A stretch of DNA of 64,000 bases, taken from NCBI GenBank assembly GCA_965656785.1, contig CBFHLY010000012.1, positions 18,321 through 82,320 of the forward strand, written 5' to 3'. The translations under genes were made by a program, and so were the position numbers. Shown here piece after piece: positions 1 to 9,360 of the stretch (the first letter of the stretch is position 1; each line of letters begins with the position of its first letter). The stretch comes from JALQTD01 sp965656785. GTDB taxonomy: Bacteria; Bacteroidota; Bacteroidia; Flavobacteriales_D; Sanyastnellaceae. The notes under the pieces were generated by a model. It was not told the origin of the DNA and did not search any database. It saw nothing but the letters and a program-made list of their open reading frames with translations.

Positions 1-21
1 ACCTGACGAAAACTAACCACC

Positions 22-435
22 ATGTACCCACCCGAACTCGTAGCCCCCATGCGGGAAGACCTGACGCAAGTCGGATTCTCCGAATTGACCACCTCTGAAG
101 CCGTTGACGCCGCACTGGCAGAAACGGGCACCGCGTTGGTCGTATTGAACAGCGTATGCGGATGCGCAGCGGGCTCCATGCGACCCGCTGTAAAGCTCGC
201 CGTTCAACACGGCACCGTGCCCACGAACCTGTTCACCGCCTTTGCCGGCGTGGACCGGGATGCCGTGGAGCGCGTGCGCCAGTACATGCTGCCCTACCCT
301 CCAAGCTCGCCGAGCATCGGTTTGTTCAAGGACGGCAAACTGGTCAGCATGGTCGAGCGGCACCACATCGAAGGGCGCACGGCGGAAATGATCGCCGAGC
401 ACCTGAAGATGACCTTCGACGAATTCTGCAACTGA
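22..435 (+). CDS. BrxA/BrxB-family bacilliredoxin
   Basis: A 137-residue protein matching the bacilliredoxin (YphP/YqiW, formerly DUF1094) family over its whole length. The N-terminus MYPPELVAPMREDL and the redox motif C46-G-C48 inside the segment NSVCGCAAG are diagnostic. The family removes bacillithiol or similar low-molecular-weight thiols from oxidised cytosolic proteins; here that role is by family only. The window begins 21 bases before the ATG, so its promoter is not visible. It ends 9 bases before trpS, suggesting co-transcription. Confidence 0.93.
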   Translation: MYPPELVAPMREDLTQVGFSELTTSEAVDAALAETGTALVVLNSVCGCAAGSMRPAVKLAVQHGTVPTNLFTAFAGVDRDAVERVRQYMLPYPPSSPSIGLFKDGKLVSMVERHHIEGRTAEMIAEHLKMTFDEFCN

Positions 436-444
436 TCCCGCACC

Positions 445-1440
445 ATGGCGCGCATCCTGACCGGCATCCAGGCCACGGGCATCCCGCATTTGGGGAACCT
501 CTTGGGAGCCATTCGCCCTGCGATCGCGCAGGCAAATGACCCCGACAACGAGTCGTTCCTCTTCATCGCGGACATGCACTCGCTGACCCAAATCAAAGAC
601 GCCAACACCCTCCGCGACAACACGTACGCGGTCGCTGCGGCGTGGCTGGCGTTCGGGTTGGATGCGCGCCGTTCGGTGTTTTATCGGCAGAGCGATGTGC
701 CACAGGCGGCCGAATTGGCTTGGTACCTCAACTGCTTCTTCCCGGTGAGCCGGTTGGAGCTCGCGCACAGCTTCAAGGACAAGACCGCCAACCTCAAGGA
801 TGGAGCGGCTTCCGTGAATACCGGCTTGTTCACTTACCCCATGCTGATGTCCGCGGACATCCTGCTGTACGATGCGGAATTCGTGCCCGTGGGGAAAGAC
901 CAAATGCAGCACCTCGAATTCACCCGCGACGTGGCCAAGCGCCTGCACAACGCCATGCAAACCGAGGTCTTCGTACTCCCCGAAGCGGTGACGCAGGAAT
1001 CGGTGATGCTCGTGCCCGGTTTGGACGGCGAGAAAATGTCCAAATCCCGCGACAACACCCTCAACATCTTCGACGACCCGAAGGCCCTCAAGAAGCGCAT
1101 CAACAAGGAAATTGAGACGGATGCGACGGCGTTGGAAGACCCGAAGGATCCGGATTCGAATCCCGTGACCCGGCTCTACGCGCTCGTGGCGGGAGACGCC
1201 GCAGCCGCGCACATGGCCGATCAACTGCGTGCGGGCGGTTACGGCTGGGGCCATGCGAAAAAGGCCCTGCTCGAGGCGGTCGTGGACGGGTTCGCAACCG
1301 AGCGGGATGAATACAACCGCTGGATGGCGGACCGCGGCGCCTTGGATGCCGAGCTGCATGCCGGCGCCCTGCGCGCGGCCGAGGTCGCCCACGGCGTGCT
1401 GAATCGGGTGCGCGTAGCGCTCGGTTACGGCGCCCTTTGA
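445..1440 (+). CDS. trpS: Tryptophanyl-tRNA synthetase
   Basis: A 331-residue class I aminoacyl-tRNA synthetase that charges tRNA-Trp in the cytosol. The N-terminus TGIQATGIPHLGNLLGA contains the HIGH-type signature (H15-L-G-N), and K197-M-S-K-S201 is the KMSKS loop. Length is normal for bacterial TrpS. It starts 9 bases after the bacilliredoxin stop, with no recognisable Shine-Dalgarno sequence, as expected for this phylum. Confidence 0.97.
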   Translation: MARILTGIQATGIPHLGNLLGAIRPAIAQANDPDNESFLFIADMHSLTQIKDANTLRDNTYAVAAAWLAFGLDARRSVFYRQSDVPQAAELAWYLNCFFPVSRLELAHSFKDKTANLKDGAASVNTGLFTYPMLMSADILLYDAEFVPVGKDQMQHLEFTRDVAKRLHNAMQTEVFVLPEAVTQESVMLVPGLDGEKMSKSRDNTLNIFDDPKALKKRINKEIETDATALEDPKDPDSNPVTRLYALVAGDAAAAHMADQLRAGGYGWGHAKKALLEAVVDGFATERDEYNRWMADRGALDAELHAGALRAAEVAHGVLNRVRVALGYGAL

Positions 1441-1498
1441 AATTTTTGGCACGGGAGTTGCTCCAGGGCGCGGAGATTTCATCTCAAACTTCGTGTCC

Positions 1499-3415
1499 AT
1501 GCGCCCCTTCATTTCCCTGCTTGCCCTGTTGGGCCTGAGCACCTCCTCATTCGCGCTCTCCCTCTCGGAACAGAACGAAAAACCCCTCGAATCCGCCATC
1601 GACCACGTGGTGGTGTACCAGCAAGGCGCTCAGGTCGAACGCGTTGCGGATTTCTCGCACAATACTGGGCGTTCGTCTTTGGTTTTCAAAGACTTGAGCA
1701 CATCCATTGACCCTGCCCAATTGCGGGTCACTGGAAATGGAAACTTCACGGTGCTGAGCATTTCGCACCGCTACCACACCGACACGATCAGCGGGGTGGC
1801 GAGCGCCGAAGAACGAAATGCATTGCAAATCCAGCGAAACGAAAAGGTGAAGGAGGTGAACCGGCTGAATGCGCGCCGCGTCATCTACGACCGCGAAGAG
1901 AACCTCCTGTTGAACAACCAGAGCTTTACGGTGAAGGACAGCGGGGTGGACTTGGCGAGGCTGATGGAGGCGGACGCGTTCTTCCGCGAACGGTTTACGG
2001 CGGTGCTTGAGGGCCGGCAAGCCATCGATTTGGCCATCGAAGAATTGAATGAGGAAATGGGCCAAATCGACGCTCAAATGCGCGCCCTACCGCCCCTCCA
2101 AACCTCCACTTCGCTCGAAGTGCTCGTCAACATCGATGCCGAAAGCGCGGGCAAAGGCAAACTGCTGCTGTCCTACTGGATGGCCAATGCGGGTTGGACG
2201 CCTTCCTACAACGCCCGGGTAGAAGAAATCACGGATCCCTTGAAGCTCGAGTACCAAGCGATGGTCCACCAATCCACGGGCGAAGACTGGGAAAACGTGG
2301 GCATGAGCATCGCCACGGGAACCCCCAGCAAAAACCGAAGCAAGCCCACGCTGCAACCGAAGGTGCTTGACGGCGCTTACATCGGCCGCAACGTTGCCAA
2401 CAACGCCGCCAATGCCTGGTTGCGCGCCCAACCCTACAACCCCAACGTGAACCAAGTCCGAGGACAGCTCTACGACGCCAACGGCAATCCCCTGGTCGGA
2501 GCGCAGGTCGTGGCTCAAGGGCATGGCGCTACGGCAGTCACCGACATCAATGGCTTCTACACGATGAACGTGCCCGCTAACACCATGAACCTCTCGTATT
2601 CCGCCGCGGGTTACGCCACGGAAAGCCTCAACATCTCCGCCCCGGTGATGAACGTGGCTTTGGCGCCACAACAGCACATGCTCGCTTCGATTTCCATGGA
2701 TGAAATCGAGTCGGAAGAGTCCTTGTTCGGGGGGCGCTCGAGTCGGCGCGAATCGTTCTCCGAGCAGCCCCGAATGGATTTTGCCGCCGTACAGGTAGGC
2801 CATTCACCGACTTCCACCCGCTTCGACATCGGCGCTCGGCATGACATCCCTTCCGACGGTCAATCACATGCCGTTCGCATCCAAGAACACGCCATTCCCG
2901 TGGAATACCTGTACCAGGTCACGCCCAAACTGGACCCGCAAGTTTACCTGACTGCGCACTTTACGGATTGGGAAGAACTCGACCTCATCGACGGGCGGAT
3001 GCACATTTACTTCGAGGACGACTACGTGGGCGAAAGCCAATTGCGCCTCGATTTCGTGCAGGACACCTTGTCCATCTCGCTCGGGCCTGACCCGGGCATC
3101 CAAGTTCGCCGAAAGCGCGTCGAGCGGGAGAACAACACGAACCTGCTGAGCGGGCGCCACGAATACATCCGAGCTTACGAGTTCTCCATCACCAACCGAA
3201 AGCGCGCCGAAATCCACATCGAAGTGGAAGATCAGCTCCCGCTCGCGGATAACGAGGAAATCGAAATCGTCGCCACGAAGGCTTCCGGAGCAAAAATTGA
3301 CGAGGAAACCGGACTGGTGGTGTGGGACCTTGAAATTCCCGCGGGAAAGACCGAGGACTGGGTCTATCGCTACGAGGTGAAGTCACCGAAAGACCTGCCA
3401 CTGGCCGTGGACTGA
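1499..3415 (+). CDS. MuiA/DUF4139-family surface protein with inserted carboxypeptidase-regulatory domain
   Basis: A 638-residue exported protein. I chose the ATG at 1499 (MRPFISLLALLGLS, a signal peptide) over an in-frame GTG six bases upstream. A DUF4140-like N-terminal domain (about residues 35-95) is followed by a charged helical, probably coiled-coil stretch (about 100-190) and the DUF4139 beta-rich domain. Inside DUF4139, about residues 320-385 (from VRGQLYDANGNPLVGAQV), lies a carboxypeptidase-regulatory-like fold as used at the N-termini of Bacteroidota SusC/TonB receptors. The family includes the so-called mucoidy inhibitor A proteins; the biochemical role is unknown. Its 3' end faces the amidohydrolase gene two bases away. 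Confidence 0.85.
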   Translation: MRPFISLLALLGLSTSSFALSLSEQNEKPLESAIDHVVVYQQGAQVERVADFSHNTGRSSLVFKDLSTSIDPAQLRVTGNGNFTVLSISHRYHTDTISGVASAEERNALQIQRNEKVKEVNRLNARRVIYDREENLLLNNQSFTVKDSGVDLARLMEADAFFRERFTAVLEGRQAIDLAIEELNEEMGQIDAQMRALPPLQTSTSLEVLVNIDAESAGKGKLLLSYWMANAGWTPSYNARVEEITDPLKLEYQAMVHQSTGEDWENVGMSIATGTPSKNRSKPTLQPKVLDGAYIGRNVANNAANAWLRAQPYNPNVNQVRGQLYDANGNPLVGAQVVAQGHGATAVTDINGFYTMNVPANTMNLSYSAAGYATESLNISAPVMNVALAPQQHMLASISMDEIESEESLFGGRSSRRESFSEQPRMDFAAVQVGHSPTSTRFDIGARHDIPSDGQSHAVRIQEHAIPVEYLYQVTPKLDPQVYLTAHFTDWEELDLIDGRMHIYFEDDYVGESQLRLDFVQDTLSISLGPDPGIQVRRKRVERENNTNLLSGRHEYIRAYEFSITNRKRAEIHIEVEDQLPLADNEEIEIVATKASGAKIDEETGLVVWDLEIPAGKTEDWVYRYEVKSPKDLPLAVD

Positions 3416-3417
3416 CC

Positions 3418-4746
3418 TCAGTCGATGATGGGCGCGTTGTACTTCTCTTGGTACTTTCTGTAAAGCTGTCGCTGGCGTTGGTCGAGGTCGATTTCACGGC
3501 CTTGGATGAACGCCAGCGACACGCGATTTGAGCGCATGTCCAACGCATCCCCGTCCGAAACGAAGAGCGTTGCAGATTTTCCGGTTTCAATGGAACCCCA
3601 GTGCTGCTCGATCCCGAGGATTTGGGCCACGTTCAGGGAAATGGCGCGAACGGCCTGTTCGTAGGTCAAGCCGTAAGCCGCCGCCGTTCCTGCGTAAAAT
3701 GGCAGGTTGCGGGTATTCATATGCTCCATCCGTCCACCGCATTGGATGCCGTAAAGGACCCCTTCATCTTCCAGCAACTTGGGCAATCGGAAGGCCAAAT
3801 CCACATCATCTTCCGGCAACCGCGGCAACGCATGCGTTCGATTGAGCAGCACGGAGATCCCGTTTTCACGCAGCAAATCCGCGACCAAATAAGCTTCCGC
3901 TCCGCCCACCACCACAACGTTTTGGATGCCGTACTCCCTTTTGAAGTGGACGACATCGGCGATGCCTTTGGCGTCATCGACGTGCACGTAAAGGTTCACG
4001 CGCCCTTCGAACAACGGTCGCATGGCTTCCAATCGAACATCCCGTGCAGTGCGCAAATCCCCTTCCAATGGACGCGGATGCGACTCGGCATACGCCACTG
4101 ACTCGTCGAAAAAGTGCGTGATTTCTTGAATGGTTTGATCATAGGTCTTCAAACGGACCACGTCCAACGTTCCGTGGTCTCGGTGCCGATGATACGAGGT
4201 CGGCCAATGCACATGAATGCCGTCCACTTGACGAATGGCGGCGTCTTCCCAATTCCAAGCGTCGAACTGCACCACGCACGATGAGCCGGTAATGATGCCT
4301 CCTCGGGGAGTCGGTTGCCCGAGCAACACGCCATTTGTGCGCACCGTCGGGGTGACTTCGCTGTCCGTGTTGTAGGCGATCAAACTGCGAACGTGGGGGG
4401 TGTAGGTGCCCACTTCAGAATAATCTCGGGTGGCGCGAACGGCCTCGATTTCTTGGAGTCCCAAGGTCGTGTTCGCCGCGATGAACCCGGGATAAATGTG
4501 CCGGCCGCTCACGTCGATGACGCGGCGGTAACGACCGGGGTCCGCATCCCGTTCTCGGCCTACAAATTCGATGTTGCCGTTGCGCAAGCCGATTGCCGCG
4601 CCCTCAATGACGTCCCCCGTTCCCAAGTGGGCGGTTCCCCCGAGCAACAGGATGGATTCCGACTGCTCCGGAGCCGGAGTCGGTTGCGCAAAGCCGGTCG
4701 CCGCAAAAAGTGCTGAACCGATTGCGATGGAAAGAAAGCGCTTCAT
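3418..4746 (-). CDS. Secreted amidohydrolase-like protein lacking the HxH metal motif
   Basis: A 442-residue protein with a signal peptide ending near FAATGFAQ. The fold is amidohydrolase/imidazolonepropionase-like: an N-terminal beta segment (residues about 30-80), a barrel entry at HIYPGFIAANTTLG, and the C-terminal return segment GSIETGKSATLFVSDGDAL. The entry segment usually reads PG-x-I-D-x-H-x-H, but here the two metal-binding histidines are absent (I-A-A-N-T-T). The start codon overlaps the stop of the upstream 1029-residue amidohydrolase (ATGA, 4743-4746), so the two are translationally coupled and probably act together in the periplasm. It may be a non-catalytic partner or a divergent enzyme. 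Confidence 0.85.
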   Translation of the reverse strand: MKRFLSIAIGSALFAATGFAQPTPAPEQSESILLLGGTAHLGTGDVIEGAAIGLRNGNIEFVGRERDADPGRYRRVIDVSGRHIYPGFIAANTTLGLQEIEAVRATRDYSEVGTYTPHVRSLIAYNTDSEVTPTVRTNGVLLGQPTPRGGIITGSSCVVQFDAWNWEDAAIRQVDGIHVHWPTSYHRHRDHGTLDVVRLKTYDQTIQEITHFFDESVAYAESHPRPLEGDLRTARDVRLEAMRPLFEGRVNLYVHVDDAKGIADVVHFKREYGIQNVVVVGGAEAYLVADLLRENGISVLLNRTHALPRLPEDDVDLAFRLPKLLEDEGVLYGIQCGGRMEHMNTRNLPFYAGTAAAYGLTYEQAVRAISLNVAQILGIEQHWGSIETGKSATLFVSDGDALDMRSNRVSLAFIQGREIDLDQRQRQLYRKYQEKYNAPIID

Positions 4747-7700
4747 CGGGTTTCTTCGAGTTGGGTGTCACAGTGGTAGTGGAAGGCCGGTTTGAAGGCC
4801 GGTGTTTGGCGGTCATCGCTCGAGTCGGCCAGCATGGCTTGGATCAACCGTGCGCGTTCGGCTTGAACCGCAGCGCGGAGCTGTGCATCCTCCTCCAAGC
4901 TGAATTCGCATCGCCCATCAACCCAAGTTTGTTCCGCCCGGGTGTAAATGCTCATCGGAGGTCCATTCCAGAGGACCAAATCCGCATCCTTACCCGGAGC
5001 TATCGACCCCACCCGATCGTCAATGTGCAGCATGCGAGCCGGATTCAGGGTGACAAACTTCCACGCATCCTCTTCGGAGACCCCGCCATATTTCATGGCT
5101 TTGGCCGCCTCCTGATTCAAGCGCCGCGCCATTTCTGCGTCGTCCGAATTGAACCCGGTCAGCACGCCCTGCCCATGCAATACCGCGCCATTATAGGGGA
5201 TGGCGTCTTTCACTTCATACTTGTACGCCCACCAGTCGCTGAACGTGCTTCCCGCAGCCCCGTGCTCAGCAAGCTTGTCGGCCACCTTGTATCCTTCGAG
5301 GATGTGGGTGAAGGTGTTGATTCGAAAGCCCAAGCTGTCCGCTACGTGCATCAACATGTTGATCTCATCTTGCCGGTAGCTGTGGCAGGTGATGTGGCGC
5401 TCACCGGCAAGGATTTGGGCCAACACCTCAAGTTCCAAATCCCGGCGCGGAGCAACAGGCGGCTCACCCCTTCTGAAAAACCTGCGCTCCCATTCGCTCA
5501 ATGACCGATCGTGAGCGCGCCAAGCCTCCGCGTACTCCGCAGCCGCCAAAAACCGCTCGTAGAACACCTGCTCGACGCCCATGCGGGTCTGAGGAAACCG
5601 AACCGTTTGATCGTCGCCCCAATTGCTCTGCTTCACGTTTTCCCCCAATGCGAATTTGATGAAAGGCGGAGCGTCTTGAAAGAGCATTTCCTGCGGAGTA
5701 GCGCCCCACCGCAGCTTGATGAGGGCGCTCTGGCCGCCGATGGGATTCGCAGATCCGTGCAAAATTTGTGACGTGGTCACGCCGCCAGCCAATTGGCGGT
5801 AGACGTCGATGTCTTCGGCATTGATGACGTGCTCCAGACTCACTTCGGCGCTACTCGACTGCGTGCCTTCATTGACGCCGCGGACGGCCGCAATGTGGCT
5901 ATGCTCATCGATGATTCCTGAAGTCAAGTGCTTTCCTCGGGCGTTGATGACCTCCAAATCGCTTGGAACCGGGCGCTTTCCGAAAACGGTGGCGGGGTCC
6001 AAATCGGAGCCAACCGCCAAGATTTGGCCTTCGTGGATCAGCACATCCGCGGACGCCAAAATGCCCTCCACCTCATTCGTCCAAACCGTCGCTCCTTGAA
6101 ACAACACCGTCCGTTTTTCGGGGCGCTCAGGGCGGCCAAAGGCCATGAACGGGTGCGTGACCGGTCCCAACTCCGGCGGCCGTCGCAGCGAATCCACGGC
6201 ATGGACAGCCTCGGTTTCGTCGTCTGACTGGCGGATGGCGCTCCATGTGAACGAAGCCCCGTCGGGTGTTCGGCCCGTCCCTTCCCAAATCCGGCTGTCC
6301 ATCCACACGTTGCCCGCCAATCGAACCACGCCATCCCAGCCCCAGGAATCCCCCGGGGTGGTGAGGGTCAATTGACGCTGCTCCAAATTCAATTCAACCT
6401 GAATCTTCGTGGTGTCTCCCCCTTCAATGCGCTCCCAGTGCGCCTTAGGGTGCGCAGAGGGGCCCTCCACCACCAACCGTTCCACATCCCCGTCCAACGT
6501 GACGTCGTACCGGCCCCTTGGATCAACCTCGGGCAGGATCTGCAGCACGTGGCGCTCACCCTGAACCCAATGCTCCCACCACGTCGTCTGATCTGCGAAC
6601 AAAGGGCCATCTGTCAAAATGAAGTTCGCCCGCAGTCCAGTCGCCAACTTGCCCAACTCCTGATCGGCTTGGACCAACGCGGCCGGTGTGGTCGTCCATG
6701 CCGCCAACGCTTCGGCTTCAGAAAGTCCGTATTCCATGGCCTTGCGCGTGGCGGCGATGAGGTCCTTAGGAGACTTCAATCCGCGCGAAGTGAACGCGAT
6801 GGGGATACCTGCAGCCATCAGCGTAGCAGCCTGAGCAGGCGCCCATTCCCAATGCTTCATTTCTTCCAGTGAGATGTACCGCGAAGTAATGGGGTCCGAC
6901 ACATTGAATGCCTTGGGGAAATTCAACGGCAGGACGCAGGCCGACTGCGTAGCCTTCAACACTTCTACCTGACGATAGCCATCCGCAACACCCACAAATA
7001 CCCAAGGCACGTCATCGCCCATCCGTTCACGCAACGCGTCCGCCCGCAAGGCATCCTGCCAGTTCCCAACTTCCATGAAGGCGGGCAAATCGCGTTGATC
7101 ATTCCATGCGTCCAAGCTCAAGTTGACCACGTCTTCGGTGCCTGTGGCGTGCCATTTGGCATCCTCTGCGGTTTGTTCCAACAAAGCGATGGACCCCATG
7201 AGCGAGCGGGGATAATCCTGAGAAGAAGTGCCCTTCCGGAAACTGAAATGGCGGCTTGCCGTCTCGTTGACCCACGCTTGATGCGGCGAAGAATGCAAGG
7301 TCATCAGCGCCCCCGTGCCCCGAGCAATGCCATCGTGGTGATGGGTCAAAATGGCTCCTACCCCAGCGTCAATCCACGATGCAACGTCGCCCGCACCGAC
7401 GAACAGGTCCTTTGCCTGCACCTCCGGGTGAATGGCTTCATTCCAATGCAACGGACCGGGTTCATCGGACAAATCCTGAGGACCCCGGCGATGGGGTGCG
7501 TCGTACTGCGGATGCTCCAACCCCCAATCCACGTCCAAATCAATCAACGACGGGTAGACGTGGTAGCCCTGCAAATTGCGCTCAATGGCAGGTCCTTCGA
7601 CCGATACGGTGCCGTGCGGACCGACCGCTACAATCCGACCTTCCTTGAACACCAATGTGGCATCTTCAATAATCCGTCCGGGTTCCACATGGGCGATCAC

Positions 7701-7832
7701 GTGGTGCCAAACCTGAGCCGACCAAGTCCGTTCAGGTGCTCCGTTTACTGGGCGGTCGCTTTGGGCCGTTCCGGAGGCCATCCATACCGCCGCGGCTGCC
7801 CCTGTTAAAAGTGGTTGGATCCAACGATTCAT
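4743..7832 (-). CDS. Tandem two-domain periplasmic amidohydrolase (degenerate N half, intact C half)
   Basis: A 1029-residue protein. I start it at MNRWIQPLLTGAAAAVWMASGTAQ, which gives a proper signal peptide; upstream in-frame codons do not. The first half is an amidohydrolase-like domain whose barrel-entry segment YPSLIDLDVDWG lacks the HxH pair. The second half (from about residue 600) carries H644-S-H646 in GIIDEHSHIAAV, then CHSYRQDEI, THILEGYK and GFNSDDAEM, i.e. the further His/Asp ligands expected of an active enzyme. It closes with GSIAPGKDADLVLWNG. Substrate unknown; imidazolonepropionase- or dipeptidase-like hydrolysis of a cyclic or peptide amide is plausible. First gene of a two-gene minus-strand unit. 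Confidence 0.87.
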   Translation of the reverse strand: MNRWIQPLLTGAAAAVWMASGTAQSDRPVNGAPERTWSAQVWHHVIAHVEPGRIIEDATLVFKEGRIVAVGPHGTVSVEGPAIERNLQGYHVYPSLIDLDVDWGLEHPQYDAPHRRGPQDLSDEPGPLHWNEAIHPEVQAKDLFVGAGDVASWIDAGVGAILTHHHDGIARGTGALMTLHSSPHQAWVNETASRHFSFRKGTSSQDYPRSLMGSIALLEQTAEDAKWHATGTEDVVNLSLDAWNDQRDLPAFMEVGNWQDALRADALRERMGDDVPWVFVGVADGYRQVEVLKATQSACVLPLNFPKAFNVSDPITSRYISLEEMKHWEWAPAQAATLMAAGIPIAFTSRGLKSPKDLIAATRKAMEYGLSEAEALAAWTTTPAALVQADQELGKLATGLRANFILTDGPLFADQTTWWEHWVQGERHVLQILPEVDPRGRYDVTLDGDVERLVVEGPSAHPKAHWERIEGGDTTKIQVELNLEQRQLTLTTPGDSWGWDGVVRLAGNVWMDSRIWEGTGRTPDGASFTWSAIRQSDDETEAVHAVDSLRRPPELGPVTHPFMAFGRPERPEKRTVLFQGATVWTNEVEGILASADVLIHEGQILAVGSDLDPATVFGKRPVPSDLEVINARGKHLTSGIIDEHSHIAAVRGVNEGTQSSSAEVSLEHVINAEDIDVYRQLAGGVTTSQILHGSANPIGGQSALIKLRWGATPQEMLFQDAPPFIKFALGENVKQSNWGDDQTVRFPQTRMGVEQVFYERFLAAAEYAEAWRAHDRSLSEWERRFFRRGEPPVAPRRDLELEVLAQILAGERHITCHSYRQDEINMLMHVADSLGFRINTFTHILEGYKVADKLAEHGAAGSTFSDWWAYKYEVKDAIPYNGAVLHGQGVLTGFNSDDAEMARRLNQEAAKAMKYGGVSEEDAWKFVTLNPARMLHIDDRVGSIAPGKDADLVLWNGPPMSIYTRAEQTWVDGRCEFSLEEDAQLRAAVQAERARLIQAMLADSSDDRQTPAFKPAFHYHCDTQLEETR

Positions 7833-7859
7833 GCTCCGATTCTGCTGAATTTGAAGGCC

Positions 7860-7867
7860 CGAAGTTA
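7860..7867 (-). promoter_or_regulatory. Candidate -7 element for the amidohydrolase pair
   Basis: On the minus strand this reads TAACTTCG, one change from the Bacteroidota -7 consensus TAnnTTTG, 27 bases before the chosen ATG. No clear -33 TTG is seen at normal spacing. It lies back to back with the nfu promoter. Confidence 0.4.
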
Positions 7868-7879
7868 CGGGGCGACTGC

Positions 7880-7887
7880 TACCTTTG
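7880..7887 (+). promoter_or_regulatory. -7 element of the Nfu gene, giving a leaderless or near-leaderless mRNA
   Basis: TACCTTTG is a perfect TAnnTTTG and ends four bases before the ATG at 7892, so transcription should begin at or next to the start codon. A matching -33 TTG at usual spacing is not evident. Confidence 0.55.
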
Positions 7888-7891
7888 CACC

Positions 7892-8530
7892 ATGAGCATT
7901 CCCACATCCGTTTACGCTGAAATGACGCCCAATCCGGCTGTCATGAAATTCGTTGCCGATCGCGATTTGATTGAAGCGGGAAAGCAGGTGGAGTTGCGCT
8001 CGCCGCAAGAAGCTGCGCTTTGCTCGCCGCTCGCTGCGGAGTTGTTTCATTTTCCCTTTGTAACCAACGTCTTCATCAGCGGTCCGTTTGTTTCCATTAC
8101 GAAGGACGAAAGCTTGGGCTGGGAGATGATCGTGCAGCAATTGCGCGAATACATCCGCGAATGGCTGATGGAGCACCCGGTTGCGGTGGACGCTGAACAA
8201 CTGGCTGCAGTTGAAGACCAACTCACCCAACCCGCATCCGCCCCTCAAGACACCCCCGCATCGCTGGATTTCATTCGCGACGAGGAGATTGAACCCTCTG
8301 AACAAGACGACGCCATCCGATCGTTGCTCGACGAGTTCGTTCGGCCCGCGGTGGAACAGGATGGTGGAGCCATCGATTTCAAGGCCTTCAAAGATGGCAC
8401 GGTCTACGTGCACATGCGAGGGGCCTGCAGCGGATGTCCCTCCTCCATGCAGACCCTCAAAGGTGGCATTGAACAACTCCTGACTGCAAAGATTCCTGAT
8501 GTGAAAGAAGTCGTGGCCCTCGGCGTCTGA
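7892..8530 (+). CDS. Nfu-type iron-sulfur cluster scaffold/carrier
   Basis: A 212-residue protein with an Nfu N-terminal domain (about residues 6-95, MTPNPAVMKFVADRDLI) and a NifU C-terminal thioredoxin-like domain (about 138-208). C179-x2-C182 in RGACSGCPSS bridges a 4Fe-4S cluster for delivery to client apoproteins. The two-domain layout is that of mitochondrial Nfu1 and many Bacteroidota proteins. The start at 7892 (MSIPTSVY) is chosen because the -7 promoter sits directly upstream; a longer frame would run through that promoter. Convergent with the S24 regulator gene, five bases apart. Confidence 0.93.
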   Translation: MSIPTSVYAEMTPNPAVMKFVADRDLIEAGKQVELRSPQEAALCSPLAAELFHFPFVTNVFISGPFVSITKDESLGWEMIVQQLREYIREWLMEHPVAVDAEQLAAVEDQLTQPASAPQDTPASLDFIRDEEIEPSEQDDAIRSLLDEFVRPAVEQDGGAIDFKAFKDGTVYVHMRGACSGCPSSMQTLKGGIEQLLTAKIPDVKEVVALGV

Positions 8531-8535
8531 TTGAA

Positions 8536-9315
8536 TCAGTCGAGCTTCTTTTGAATGGTGCGCAAGTCTTCTCGCATCTGATCGAGGGTGCCTTGTATGC
8601 GTTCCATTCCAGCAAATGCTGGAGTCGGCCAATCGAATGCCAAGTACGCACGAGCGCGCCACATCTCCACCACGTCTTCGGGAAACACCCGGTAGGGCGC
8701 GAAATCGAGGTTGTCGGAAATCAATAAATAGTCCCCATGGGTGTCGAGCCGGTTCTCGACGCGCTTGAACACCACCCCGTGGTCGCGTGTGACCACCACA
8801 TAGGGTCGCATGCCACCTGCTTTGGACCAGTTCTCCTCGTAGTGGGCCAAGATGTAACTGCCGTTCGGAATGGGCAGCATGCTCTCTCCCTCGATTTGAA
8901 ACATCCGGTAGGTGGCGTCTTGCGCGAGTTCTTTCACCGGAAGATTGAAGTGGTCCAATCCCTCCATGTACTCCGGATCGCCATAGCCACTCAAGTAACC
9001 CGCAGCCGCTCGCACGGGAACAATGGCCACGCGCTCGCGTTCGGAGGAGCGGTCTATTGGCACGGACAAAACGCGCAAATCGCCCCCGCTCACACGTCGC
9101 ATCATGCGGTCCTCTTCCGACTCGCCCAATACAAAGGCATCGAGTGACATACCGAAGTGGCGGGCCAGCGCAATCAACGTCGCGAGCTTCGGCTCGGCTC
9201 GTCCCTCCTCGTATGCGCCGAGGGCCGACCGCTTCAAACCCAATTCGTCCGCCAGGGACTGCTGGGTCCATCCTGCGGCTTTGCGCAGCGTGCGTATTCG
9301 GGATGCTAAATCCAT
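8536..9315 (-). CDS. XRE-family regulator with LexA-like S24 self-cleavage domain
   Basis: A 259-residue protein. Residues about 5-60 form a Cro/CI-type helix-turn-helix (RTLRKAAGWTQQSLADELGLKRSALGAYEEG). The C-terminal half is a peptidase S24 domain with a likely self-cleavage bond A105-G106 (VRAAAGYL), nucleophile S145 (EGESMLP) and general-base lysine K184 (GVVFKRV). Such proteins repress promoters until RecA filaments trigger autoproteolysis. It is transcribed divergently from the Y-polymerase/SRAP/DnaE2-like operon, across 161 bp rich in palindromes. I therefore infer it is the damage-responsive repressor of that operon and of itself. The ATG at 9315 is used; an alternative TTG lies six bases upstream. 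Confidence 0.9.
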   Translation of the reverse strand: MDLASRIRTLRKAAGWTQQSLADELGLKRSALGAYEEGRAEPKLATLIALARHFGMSLDAFVLGESEEDRMMRRVSGGDLRVLSVPIDRSSERERVAIVPVRAAAGYLSGYGDPEYMEGLDHFNLPVKELAQDATYRMFQIEGESMLPIPNGSYILAHYEENWSKAGGMRPYVVVTRDHGVVFKRVENRLDTHGDYLLISDNLDFAPYRVFPEDVVEMWRARAYLAFDWPTPAFAGMERIQGTLDQMREDLRTIQKKLD

Positions 9316-9327
9316 GAGCAATGGAGG

Positions 9328-9358
9328 CGAAGGTAGGTTTTTTCGAATGCATGCTCAA
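9328..9358 (-). promoter_or_regulatory. Promoter of the S24 regulator
   Basis: On the minus strand a -33 TTG (9358-9356) is followed after 20 bases by TACCTTCG (9335-9328), a near-consensus Bacteroidota -7 element. It ends 12 bases before the ATG, so the leader is very short. Confidence 0.55.
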
Positions 9359-9360
9359 AT

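Noticed and set aside
8527..8539. Palindrome CTGATTGAATCAG between nfu and the S24 gene
   Set aside because: Short and without a T-run. It arises largely from the two facing TGA stops, so it is not a credible terminator.
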